Below, one piece after another: positions 34,982 through 46,366 of a stretch of 64,000 nucleotides of DNA. A model generated the notes under the pieces. It saw only the letters and a list, made by a program, of their open reading frames with translations. It was not told the DNA's origin and ran no database searches. The stretch's first letter is position 1, and every line of letters begins with the position of its first letter. Made by a program: the position numbers and the translations under genes. This stretch comes from Apophysomyces variabilis (taxonomy: Eukaryota > Mucoromycota > Mucoromycetes > Mucorales > Mucoraceae): the NCBI GenBank assembly GCA_002749535.1, contig MZZL01000384.1, positions 131,410-195,409 on the forward strand, read 5' to 3'.

Positions 34982-37822
34982 ATGACTTCATACGAAACGC
35001 GCTCAACACAATCTACAGCAGCAGGGGCTAAAGGAAGATCGCCATCTGGCCTATCTTCGTCTGAACAAAACGATATGAAGAAACTCAAGTCGAAACATGC
35101 CTCGAAGCTGAATACACTCAAAGAATTATTTGCGGATTGGTCTGACGAAGATCTTCTTTTCGCAATTGAAGAGGCCAACGGTGATCTCGAACTAGCAGTA
35201 GACCGCATCAGTGAAGGTAACGACGCTGATGAACTTTCTGTCCTACTATGGAGCCAATGCTGAACCGTGGGCTTTGTCTTTTTCTTTCTTTTCTTACTTA
35301 ACAGGCCACGTTAGTCAATGGGGAGAAGTCAAGACGAAAAAGTCGAAGAAGGAGCAAAAAGCTAAAACACCTCTTCCATCGCAACCACCAGCATCTTCAT
35401 ACCCCCATCAACCAGCAAGGGGTTATAACAACGAACGACCCAAGTCTGTGGGTAAAGGTAAGTTCTGCGAGACAACAAGCGTTCTCTCTTTTTTTCTTTG
35501 TGTTTATTGAAGAGTTGGTTAAGGTGCGCCGCGCCCCGCTCGTGCAAAACCGGCCGCTGCGACATGGGGTCGTACTCCTTCAAAGCCAGCAACTCAGGAT
35601 TCAACGGGTACCTGGGCATCAATTGCATCAGCTCCAAAGGCTCAAGATACTGAAAATACATGGGACACCCAAGACAACTGGAATGCAACTCCTTCCGCAA
35701 CCATTACATCAAATGAAAACAACAACAACAATGACGACGGTTGGGGTGCGCCGTCTGAAGCACCCTCAGCAAGTCAGCCAGACAAGCCTTTAAAGTCCGC
35801 ATCTAGCACCACATCCTCTGAAAAACCGAAAACTTGGGCGAGCCTGCTGAAGTGAGTTTTTCTCTTGTGAAGGATGACTTTGATTTTGAAACTGATGTTG
35901 GTTATAGATCACAACCAAAGAAACCTGAGCCTGAAAAGCCTAATGTGGCACAGGAAACACGAGAAGCGCAAGCGACAGAGAGTGAAGGGAATGCACCGGT
36001 GAAGGACGAATGGAAAGCGCCAACAAAGAGTGAGTGGGACGCGCCTGTTCAGGATGAATGGACTTCGTCTGCGAACAAAGGATGGGAGGCATCAGCTGAA
36101 GAAGAAAAGAAAGCACCTGTTAAGGATGAGTGGTCTGCACCTGCCAAGGACGAATGGACTGCTCCCGCTCAAGATGGATGGACCGCAGCTACTACTGAAC
36201 CCGTCGAGCCTGTCAAAGACGAGGCACAAACCGAAGCCGATAATATCCCGGCATCCGAACCTTCAGAACCAACCACAGAACCTATTGCCACAGAACCTAC
36301 CAAATCAAAGCAGCCAGTCAGTCGACGATTGAAGCAGGACGCGCCCGTTGTTTTGCCAAACAGCGGTACAACTCTCACGTCTGTCGGTGTCAAGTTTGGT
36401 AGCTTGAATCTGGATGATAATCCTCCTGAGACTGAAGCAGCTATTGAATCTAATGTATCCAGTGGCTTGCAGGGTGTTTCTAAGTATGTTCCTGCGCATA
36501 AATGGTTTCAAACTTTACTGACCAAGTTCTCTTTAGTGAACCAGAGCAACAGCAGCCGCAGCAAGAAGAACAAACGGAAGCTTTGGGTCGACACACGGGA
36601 TATCCCGAGCATTATTCTGCTAATACGCCTGCAGCAGCAACTGGATTGCAAGGAACTGCTTTCCAAGCGAACCAAAACTACATGAAGTCACAACAGGAAA
36701 CAACGTCGGCCTATACTACCCAGCAACCTGCAGTGCACGCTCAGCAACCACAGCCTTTGCAACAACAACCATTCGGTATGGACCATCTCACTTCTGCTTA
36801 TAACTCCTATGTGCCAAATCAACCACCTGCTGGCGTATCGGGTGCGTTCGGCATCACTCCTATGGCTAACCTGCCTGACTATGGTATTTATGGCACTGAA
36901 GCCCAGAGAGCTGCTGCTGCCATGGTAAGGATGAATTTTTCAAGTGAATTAGTGACCACTCATACTTGTCCAGGGATACTATGATCCTGCCGCTTTCAAT
37001 AACTCTCCATCTGTTACTGCCGCAAGTGCATACCAGACGCGTGAAAAGTATAGCCAAGATGCTGGACAACACACGACCACTGGCCAGACACAAACTATTC
37101 CACAGCAACAGCAGCAACAAATCTACCCGACCAATTTGCCCTACTACCAATACTATTACATGCCAAACCAGTTCAGCGCTTACCAGCAAACATACGGTCA
37201 ACCTTTCATGAACAAGAGCATGTATCCCAATATGTATCAGCACTCCGCCAAGCCCACCACTGCTTCTCCTTACGGCGGATCTCCTTATGGCACCCAATCA
37301 CAGCATCTGTACAACCAATCCAATTCTGGTTATGATGACATGAGCGGTTTGCCACAGCATCTAGGCATGGGTGGTCTGCATGATTACCAAAAATCAACCT
37401 ACACCAATCCTCAGCTTCAAGGATTTTTGAATTTGTCTGGCCAGCAGCAGCAACAACAACAACAGCAACAACAGTCGCAGGGACAATCGCAGCAATCACA
37501 GGGCCAGACAAAGGCGGACAATAGCCAATACAAGTATGAAAAAGCGAATACCAACAATGGCGCGTCTGCGAACGCGCCACAACAGGGCACCAACATGGCA
37601 AGCAATATGCCTCATCAGCAAGCTTACCATCACCCTGCAGCAAACTACTTCGGACAACCTCAAATGTTCTCCTACCAACAATATCCTCATCATCTGCAGC
37701 AATTCCAACAGCAGCCCCAGCAACAAACACAACAGGCGCAACAAACCCAACAGCAACCTCCACAACAGCAGACTCAGCAACCTCAATCCATGGGTCGTCA
37801 GCAGCAGTACTGGAATCAATAA
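34982..37822 (+). CDS. Def1-like CUE-domain protein
   Basis: Six exons (34982-35216, 35305-35457, 35524-35851, 35908-36483, 36537-36924, 36974-37822) encode 842 residues. A CUE domain lies at about 37-80 (LNTLKELFADWSDEDLLFAI and GDLELAVDRIS) and would bind ubiquitin. It is followed by SQWGEVKTKKSKK, the TWASLLK segment, a repeat region (about 269-335) with the unit APxxDEW, and a long Gln/Asn/Tyr-rich tail with CAG/CAA runs. This is the layout of fungal Def1, which promotes ubiquitin-dependent removal of stalled RNA polymerase II and is processed at its Gln-rich end. Low-complexity tails prevent stronger assignment, but the CUE, SQWGEV and TWASLLK combination is characteristic. It is convergent with the Nst1-like gene. 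Confidence 0.87.
35998..36195 (+). repeat. Tandem APxxDEW coding repeat in the Def1-like gene
   Basis: Seven to eight degenerate copies of a 9-10-residue unit are found: PVKDEWKA, PTKSEWDA, PVQDEWTS, ANKGWEA, PVKDEWSA, PAKDEWTA, PAQDGWTA. The DNA shows the same periodicity (about 27-30 nt, e.g. AAGGACGAATGGA), indicating expansion by duplication. Confidence 0.85.
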
Positions 37823-38652
37823 ACACTTGATGTCTTGAATATTCTTTCTTCACCGTTGCTTTTGTTTTTCTCTTTCTTTCTCACACAGACTCCCAGACAC
37901 ACACCTTTTTAATCTTATTTCTCCCACTTGTTTTCTTTCCGTATATGGAAGTTTTGTATTTATGAATTACTTCAACGTTATCCGTGGGCTTGTATCATAG
38001 TAGGGACTTATTCAACCGTGTTTTTGGTAAAACAAAAAAAAGAACTATTAAATGATATCAGTGTGAACTTGGTTGCGCTTTTACCAAAACATCCTAGTTT
38101 CTGCTTCGCAGGGTTACGTAGTATTATTATCCGAGACAGCCAACTACCGAAAACCATTCTAGGAAATGGACTCGTTATGGGCTTGGCTTCCATACATTGA
38201 ATTAGTTGGGCTACGATGTTCTGATGTTTCAAGGCGCTCAGTCTGCCATAGCCTTCTCGAAATGTATCCAGACAAAGACACAGATCGTTGGCTAAAATGC
38301 ACTGGGTTCAAATTGTACAGAACAAAAGGGAAGACTGGTATAGATTTTTTGATATGCTTACTTTGCTCTTATGGGTGTTCTTCATTTCGCAAAGCAATCG
38401 CCTTACTTTCACTATATAGTATAGAAAACAATGCATGTATTGACTGCAAGCTTCTCTAGTCTTTCTTTTCAAGGCTCTGAACCGAAAATGCAAAGATAGT
38501 ACTGAGATGTTTTGTTATGGTCATTGCTCGATGGATCTTGCAGTTGCACTAGATTGTAGTGGCAAAAGTTTGAAAACATAGGGTTATATAAAGCAATTTC
38601 CGGCCTCTTCTCCCACTTGTGCAGTAAGAAATACAAAAAAAATTAGTTTGCT
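37823..38652. other. Gap between convergent Def1-like and Nst1-like genes
   Basis: Two overlapping plus-strand frames (37928-38200 and 38166-38459) are open over 90-97 codons. They have no recognisable domain or clear splice partners and may be chance or remnants. Confidence 0.4.
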
Positions 38653-41600
38653 TTATGTCATATCACTAAACAGTGTTGCATGGCCTTTGAATTGCTGTGT
38701 GGTAGTTGCTAGGGATGGAAGAGGGTGTGCTAATGGAAATGGAGATGATAATGGTAAGGTAGGCGCGTTTGGTAATGATCGGGGCCCAATAGGAGGTGAT
38801 ATGCTGTAGCCAATGCTTGGTCTTCGACCGTCCGCCATGTTCAGTGCAGTTTGCTCGTAACGTACCAGTAAACCGTGGTGAGCATGATCGATACACTGGA
38901 ATCCGCTGGAAGGCGAAGAAACAACTATATACAATTCCCGAATATCGATCTGATAATCCACAAAAAGGTCATTCATCATCCGGTGCAGCTGCACTAGGGT
39001 GTGGAATTGTGAACGCTCCATGAAATATTTGGTCTGGGTAAGCTCGTTCAGCTTCATATAAGCTGTTTTAGCCCGTTCTAATGTAATCTTGTCTCGGTCG
39101 ATCTAACACGCCTAGTGTTAAGCAGACAAAACTTGATTTTCATTACAAACGTACCAAGGCATCGCCAAAAAGTCTACCATGCACATTTTCCGATAGGACA
39201 GAGGAAGCTGTCCAGCCTAGCATGAAATTATCATCTATATGATCGTTGTTAATGGGGGTGAACTTACCATTTGTCCATCCAATCTCGGCGCCATCTGTTG
39301 AAAATCGCCTATCAAATTTCCCTTTGGATCTCATATTCTGTTGGATGGAGATTGCTATAACAAACATTAAGTACCACTGTGTGTTGCCAATACCGTTTCT
39401 TTTCTTCGTTACCTGCACTAGGTTCACCGAACAAAAAGTTAGAAAAGAACGAATTAGTTGAAGCACTTGCTAGAGATGTTGAAGAACGACTTGAAGCTGC
39501 AATTTCCGATGCGTTCGATCCACTTTTTTCTGTAGATGGTTTATTGGTTCTTGAGCCGATTGGGCTTCCGATAGTGCCCGCTGTGGTAGATGATCGTCTT
39601 CCATTCCGCGGTTGGCCAATCGGTGCAATATGGAACTGACGCGACATTGTTTTCGCTGAGGTACTTGCATCCTGGCATCCATAGGTGGGCAGTGGATTGA
39701 TTGCTATTGGGGTTGCCCCAGCAATCGGGCTGCCAAGCTCTGGTTCCCGCATAATATCCAAACTAGGGGATAGCAGGTGTCCTGTTAATGGAAGTCGAGA
39801 TGGGTGCATTAGTGCGGGCTCGGTGAACGCAGGCATGTCATTGTTTCTGGATGATCCAACTAATGCATCCATGAGTCTACGCTGTCTTTCTTCTTCATTT
39901 ATAGGAGATCTCATTGTAGGGCTTTTCGTAATAGCATCGGAGGGTATCGGTTTTCGAGTGTCAGTCAAGCGTGCACTACACATTTCATCCTTTACGGATT
40001 TTACACATGCTTTGGCCTCTTTTAGCGTTGGAACAACTTTATTTGCTTCTTGTTGTTGACGCTGCTCTGTTTCTTTTTCAATCTGCTCTTCGAGTTTCGC
40101 TGTCTCTTCGCGTTTTTGACGCTGTCGCTCTTCGCGTTCCTTTTTTTCTCTTTCCTCACGTTCTCGGCGTTCCTGTTCCTCTTTTTCTTTCCTTCTCCTT
40201 TCTTTTTCTGCCGCCCGCTCTCGTTCCTCTTTCAGCCGACGTCGTCTCTCTTCCATTTTCTGTTTTCTTTCTTCCTCCCTTTTCAAACGTTCTTGTTCTC
40301 GTTTTTGTCGTTCTAATTCACGTTGCCGCTCCTGTTCAGCTTTTGCTAATGCTTCTTCAGCTTTCCGTTGCGCTTCTTTTTCTAATCTTTCTTTTTCTTT
40401 TTGCTCTTTTAGCTGTCTGAAGGTGATGATCAGTTATGTTGTCAATGTCACCATTTCCTACGCACCTTTTCTTATCCTTCTTCTTTTCCTTATCTTTTAA
40501 CTTTTTCAATTCTCTTTCTTCGCGTAACTTTTCTTCTTCCTCAAGTTCTTGAATTAAACGCTGTTGTCTTTCTCTGGCAACTTTTTCACGATAAGCAGCT
40601 AGGACACGCTGCTCAAACATCCGAGCTGCAAATATTTGAAACATCTGTCTCCCTTCTTCCATTCGTTGTTCTTCAGTTCGCGATTCCTATTCTTCTAATA
40701 AGCATGGAATGAGGTTTATCATAATCTCACCTCATCATCTTCGTCGCCATATTCGTCCTCGTCTTCTTCACCTTCTTCAAAAAGTTCTTCGCCTTGTTCC
40801 AATGAGATTTCTTCTTCTCTTTGCATTCTCCTCTCGGCAAAGCGTTCCATCATATCTAGAAACTTTTTGCCGTCATTCTTTAACAAGTCGTCCGCTACAG
40901 TGAGGATGCCACCTACAGATCATATAAAGTAAGAATTCTATGTACGTTTCTGTTATCGCGTTTTACCTTTGACAGTTAAGCTACTACCAAAACCAACATG
41001 TTCGCCGCTCGTAAAGCCAGCCGCTCGTGCCAAATGACGATGCTTTGAAAGTTCATGGCTGACGTCGCTGTATGCACTATGTTCTGCATCGGAGATGTCC
41101 GATTGTTCAGAAGTTCCATCATCTTCATCCTCATATTCTCCGTCGTAGTCTTCCTCTTCGTCGCCGTCGGCATCTTCTGCCTCGTCTTCCGTGTCATGGT
41201 CAAAAGATCCATCAGGGTAATCTAAGGGACTTGATTCACTATAAAGACGCGTCTGTTGCTGGTGATTGGCATATTGTTCCAATTCTTCATAATAAGCGTC
41301 ATACAATACTTCAAGTTCGTCTTCTATTGCCGTCCTATTGGATCGTTAACGGGCTGTTTGTAGTTTGTATGGGTGTCATACCTCTTCTTCCCGCAAACAG
41401 AACAATTACAGCTATGTTTTTGTTGTTCTTTCATTTTCCGCAGTACTGCTTCTTTTTCCACTTTAACCAAGGACCTTCGTTCATCCTCACCTAACTGCAA
41501 CCAAAACTCTCGAATCTTCTGCCGCTCTTCTGTGTTGCTCATGTTTGACCAGATTTCGTCGTTGGATTTCGTAGCTCCGTTGCGGTTGGCAGACCATAAC

Positions 41601-41767
41601 GTAACGCTCTTATGCTTATTTTTCTTCTTCTTCTTTCTGCTACTGGAAACGGGCGCAATACATTTCTCTTGTTTTGCTACCGGACTTTTCTGCTTTGAGT
41701 GGTTTGAGATTTCTGTGGTGTCAGATGTGGAAGGATTTGAGGAATGGATGGATCTTGTCATTTCCAT
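38653..41767 (-). CDS. Nst1-like coiled-coil stress-response protein
   Basis: Eight exons (41767-41382, 41334-40967, 40912-40731, 40686-40466, 40416-39413, 39354-39268, 39216-39155, 39102-38653) encode 919 residues. The N-terminus carries a Lys-rich patch ([10 protein letters not shown]). It is followed by the family hallmark [20 protein letters not shown] and the Cys motif [10 protein letters not shown], then [16 protein letters not shown]. An acidic region ([16 protein letters not shown]) and a very long charged Glu/Lys/Arg coiled coil (about 350-500) follow. The C-terminal part is Ser/Pro-rich with a final helical segment. Yeast Nst1 is a negative regulator of salt tolerance found in condensate-type bodies; the role here is inferred. 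Two acceptors nine bases apart for exon 7 are both in frame. Confidence 0.88.
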
Positions 41768-43522
41768 GTATAACAGAGCGGAATAGTGGGTGATTGAAGA
41801 AGAAATTATGATTTGGGGAAAGCAATTAAGATCCTGGATTCAGACCTCTTATTCGTATTGGGATCTGTGTAAAACAAAGGGCGACTGAGAAACCAGACGC
41901 CGGCGAAAAAAAATATAGGCACGGCTGATTTACTTCAACGGTTACAACGACCTTTGCTGCCCTTCAATTATGAAACAATTGCTTTGAACAACCAAAACTA
42001 AACGATGCTAAACGACGGTCTGACGTTTAGAAAGTGTAAATGCGCTGTCTATTGCTGAGTTCCGCTTTTCGCACGCACTTTTCAGGGCCTTTCTACTTGG
42101 TGGGCCGACCAAACCTTCATTTGGAATTAATGTGACTTTGGAAATTTTGTAGAGTGTCTGCAAATCAGACAATTCATCGAACCGAACGGATATGACTGGA
42201 TAATAAAGCCTATGGAGATTATTCTGGTAGCACCTGTCCTCATATGTAGCTTATATACGAGGGTAAGAGGTGCTAAGCAAGCCATCACTGATTTTATCAA
42301 TGTCTGTTTTCGAACTAGCAAAGCCATTTCACGATGCTTATACGTTTCCCCCTGGACAATATAAACATCCAGCCGATGTTCATTTCTGGCAATCCTAGCA
42401 CGCAGCTATAGTACTTAGTCCCGGAATTTTTCCGCGGACTTAAAGTTATAAGAGGTTTTAGGGCTATCGGGGTTGTAACAGGGCTTTGTCCGAAATTGAG
42501 ACCATGGAGTTTGTGTGACACCCAGATATTGTATTTTACAGAAATCACGACAATATCAATTCGTTCAGGACAATCTGGCAGTACTCATAACAAACCCTTG
42601 ATTAAATAGCTTATAACAAATAAAAATGGGTATTGTAACTATATGTTTAAAGTGGATCTTGAACTTCCTCCCTTATGTTCACTTTCCATTGTTAGTTCTC
42701 GGAGCAACGGCAAAGAGCATGAAGCAGAAGATTTTCCTCCTAAACATGGCATGCTACTGCTTTTGTTGGATGCTTCCCGTAACCCAAAACAGTTCTCGAA
42801 TTACCTAATCATAACAAGCAATACCACGTTATTCCATAACATCACAATTTTCTTGATTTTCTTGGCTGTGTAGATAAATATCGTTTATCCTACTGTGAAG
42901 TCGATTACTACGAACCGATAGGATAAAGTTCCAAGTTAACGTGCTGCAAGCAAGCAATTCGGTCCGCGGCAAGCTTATCTTATCCGTGCTACCCTTGTCG
43001 ATCCGGATAACAGTTGTCTAATATGTGCTTGGGCCAGTAGGGCGACTGAATGACACATACTTGCCGTCAAAAGCTGTACGAAGCGCGACGGCTTCGCATG
43101 CATGATTCCGTGTTTTTGCTATTCTCAGCTGAAGTAGTGGATATTCAGAGTGATACAACAAGCCCATCACATCAGCTAAATATTTCGAACTTCCATGCTC
43201 GCATGAACGAAACTGCTGTTGCTACGGAATATAGTTTTACTAAGTTCTAATCGCAGATAACATTTTGAGCGACGGGTTTTCCAGATCATATTCTCTCTTA
43301 TTACGACCATAACGTATTGGCGTCGTATGTCCTATGCTCAGCGTTTGTAAGGGTCTGTGCCACAAGTACGATCTTGGCGTCATGCGTGATGTAGTAAAGT
43401 GGCTGTGCTTTTACAATTTCCCCGAAAAAACAAATTCAAACCTAAAATTTGAATCTTTTAGGTCCCTTTTCCCTGATCATTTCTTTTTTCTCTGAATACC
43501 TTTGTCATTTCTTCAGCTGAGT
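41768..43522. other. Intergenic with unassigned open frames
   Basis: Minus-strand frames at 42548-42315 and 42327-42127 and a plus frame at 42643-42873 look mildly coding but have no domains. They cannot be joined by normal-sized introns. They could be remnants. The right end holds the promoter of the Kelch gene. Confidence 0.4.
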
Positions 43523-45612
43523 ATGAAGTCTCTGTTCCTGGTTCAGCTAGTGATATCTTCTGTTACGGCTATCACTGTATCCAACAGAGTCTATGGAGGT
43601 TTTGAATCTTGTTTCCGACGCTTAATAAGCAAAAATCCCTACTAACACTGCGCTTTGTAGGCTGTGTCATATTGAAAGACACGATTTATTGTTATGGTGG
43701 CCAAACCACAGATGGTGGCAGTGTCCCGTTTTACTTGGGCGACCATTATTCTCTCGATGTTTCGCAAGACTTCACTGTTAACGATGCTTATACTAGCTGG
43801 AAAGCCCTGCCAGCACGTAATTTCCAGCTTGAGGCAAATTCACTGTTTCCCATGGTTGCTCTCCGAGAATTCACCGGATATTTAATTTATGGTGGTCTGG
43901 GATCTAACAACTCGAGATCACTTGCCAATCAAACAACAGTTTACCATGCTGACACCGATACCTGGACAACTGTTCCAACACATACCTACCAAGTGTAATG
44001 AACCAAAAGTATGTGCAAGTTAAGGTTCTAAATCATAATATATCTTAGACGCGGCGCATTGGCGGCTTTGGACGCACAGAACCGTATATTTTTTTGGGGT
44101 GGCATAAGGTAGTTGTATTACTCTTTTCCCTTTGCTCTTACTCAATCAAACAATGTAGCGAAGCAGCCACCGGATACCCTTCTGGTGTCGGTATTTGGAA
44201 CGCTTTCATGGTTATTGAACCTTCGGTAAAATCACATGTTTGACTGTTTTGAATATAGTTTTTGAACAATGCAAAGTGTTCTAGTTTGTATGGGGTGGTG
44301 TAAACACAACCAATGCTTGTCCACAGCAAATCGCCCGGCTGGCAGGGACAGCTACCACCTCTCTCGATAACAATGTCATTTACTATATTGGAGGGGTAAA
44401 TGCGTTTATATATCCGGGCGGAAATCCTAATGCGACGAACCCTTACCAAGTGTATCCTACTTTGATGAGCGATATCCTTACCTTTGACACGGCAACTTTG
44501 ACTTGGACTTTGAATACTGCTACCGGAAAGCTTCCGAGTGGACGAGTTTATCATACCGCCGTTCATTGTACGTTAGTATTTGTTCCAAGATCATCGTCTC
44601 ATGTTTTGCCGTAGTGCCTAATTCCAATGGTATATTGGTTTACGGTGGAGGAGTTCCAGGTACAGTTGCCAACTGGAAGGTGCCAAGAAGCTAATTGTCA
44701 ATTACTAATTTCTCCACAACAGTTGGACTCAATAGTCCCACTGAAACAGTCAGTGACTACTGCTATGTACTCAATATGAGCACCTTTATATGGACACAAA
44801 TAACCGACCTAGGACCATTACCAGGAGCAGGACCTAGATTTGGGCATGCGGGTAAGATTATAAACCTAATCCAGATTCGGAAGCTAAAGTGTTGTTCTTG
44901 TAGCTGTTGTACATGGTAACCGTTCAATGTTCATTTTGTTTGGCCAAGACCAGAACGGCAATGAAAGAAGCGATTTTCAAGTGATGGACCTGGCGACTTA
45001 TCAATGGACAAATGTCTATCGCGCAAATGATCAATATAACACTAATTCCACAGTCCCCAACACGATACCAAACAGCCAAGGGGAGGGGGAAGCAATATCA
45101 GCTGGAGCAATTGCTGGTATTGTCGTCGGTTCAGTCGCTTTTGTAAGTAACCCATCCCTTCTGTTCTAACTCTGAGTCCTGATAATGGCATCTAGGTGGC
45201 CATTATTGCCGCTATTGTGGCTTTATCGGTCATTAGAAGAAGAAGGCAAATGAAAAGCGAGAATAATATCAATTCATCTCACCAACATCCCCAAGATATG
45301 ACAAAAGACAGTTACAACAATATGGAGGAATCCCCTTCCATTTACAGAAGGCCCAGCATCCAAGATGCCGCGTATCTTAGTGACAACGATAAGAAGAGAG
45401 AACATGGTGAAAATATACCGTTCATTACAGCTCCGCCTGCTCTTCATGACGAAGAAACTCGTCGAACGGGAATTGCCACCTATACACCTAGCCTTGTGAT
45501 GTCTCCTACCGATGGTTCTACTGTGGCGTATGGGCATGATATGGACGCTGACAAACCTGATGGACATATACCTCGATACAACCTAGAACCAGTAAAGCCC
45601 GACGGTATCTAA
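43523..45612 (+). CDS. Secreted-domain Kelch-repeat membrane protein
   Basis: Nine exons (43523-43598, 43661-43994, 44049-44108, 44159-44225, 44285-44567, 44615-44659, 44723-44851, 44904-45142, 45196-45612) encode 549 residues. A signal peptide (MKSLFLVQLVISSVTAITV) is followed by about six Kelch blades, each with a Gly-Gly pair and a later Trp. Examples are DTIYCYGGQT, GYLIYGGLGS, NRIFFWGGI, NVIYYIGGVN, GILVYGGGVP and SMFILFGQD. Together they form a beta-propeller on the outer side. A transmembrane helix (about 396-425, AGIVVGSVAFVAIIAAIVAL) is followed by RRRR and a cytosolic tail of about 120 residues. Such fungal type I Kelch proteins are probably surface or secretory-pathway receptors; the ligand is unknown. 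Intron phases all fit. Confidence 0.9.
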
Positions 45613-46366
45613 GAACGGCAGCATATAGATTGAATGCGATACGATCCACGCCTTTAAGAAGTAGAATATTTCATGATAATTGCACGCTAAGCTATTAATA
45701 GCAGTTGCAGTGTATACCACATTAATTATTGTTATTTTAAATGCATCCTTGTTTATATGCTGTGCAACTATTATGGCTAGTGTAAATCAAGAAATTAGCA
45801 GTTGCGATTCTACTACTTTTACGCATTTAACTTCAATATACCGTGGTTCTGATCTACTCCAGTTGCCAATCTTCTACGCCTGGTAGTTGTTACTCGTCCA
45901 TCTAAGAATGGGTGAGATTAAGCTTGTCTAGACCAGTAGCAACCCATCCCAAGCATTGCCTATAAGGGTATGCAGATGAGCATCAACATGCTTGACAGAG
46001 CACAGCTGGGTTATGCTTATTGGTGATTCATTTTCAAAACCAACGGACGGTATCGTTTCCATTGACGTGAAAGGGTGGCTACGCATAACGAGGGTTGGTG
46101 TTACACAGAAGATGAGATACAATACATAAAGCTGCTTGGTGGTTTCTGGATCACTACTGGTTATCCTTTGTTGGACGACTGGTGTACTAAAGTATCAACT
46201 TGCAAAACGTAAAGGACAAACATCGATGCTATCCTTTTTAGGCAACCCATGTTTATTCGTGACACATGCTTTTCGAGTTACACAGTTTGGCATACACACG
46301 TTCTTTCTATCTTACTGCTTCATTCCTTCCAGTCCTTCATTTGATCACACACTATCCTTAAGCTTT
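45613..46366. other. Intergenic, promoter of the SH3 gene
   Basis: AT-rich sequence without a supported gene. A frame open from 46136 leads into the SH3 gene but has no reason to start before the ATG at 46367. Confidence 0.5.

Noticed and set aside
37206..37853. 215-codon minus-strand frame opposite the Def1-like tail
   Set aside because: It is the antisense of the Gln-rich coding repeat; the composition (Val/Ala/Ser runs) reflects CAG/CAA codons read backwards.
39971..40420. 149-codon plus-strand hydrophobic frame
   Set aside because: It is the antisense of the Nst1-like Glu/Lys/Arg coiled coil; Leu/Phe-rich frames are expected there.
42127..42548. Two minus-strand frames that might be joined into one gene
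   Set aside because: The only in-phase junction needs an intron of 29 nt, shorter than any other in the window, and no family is recognised.
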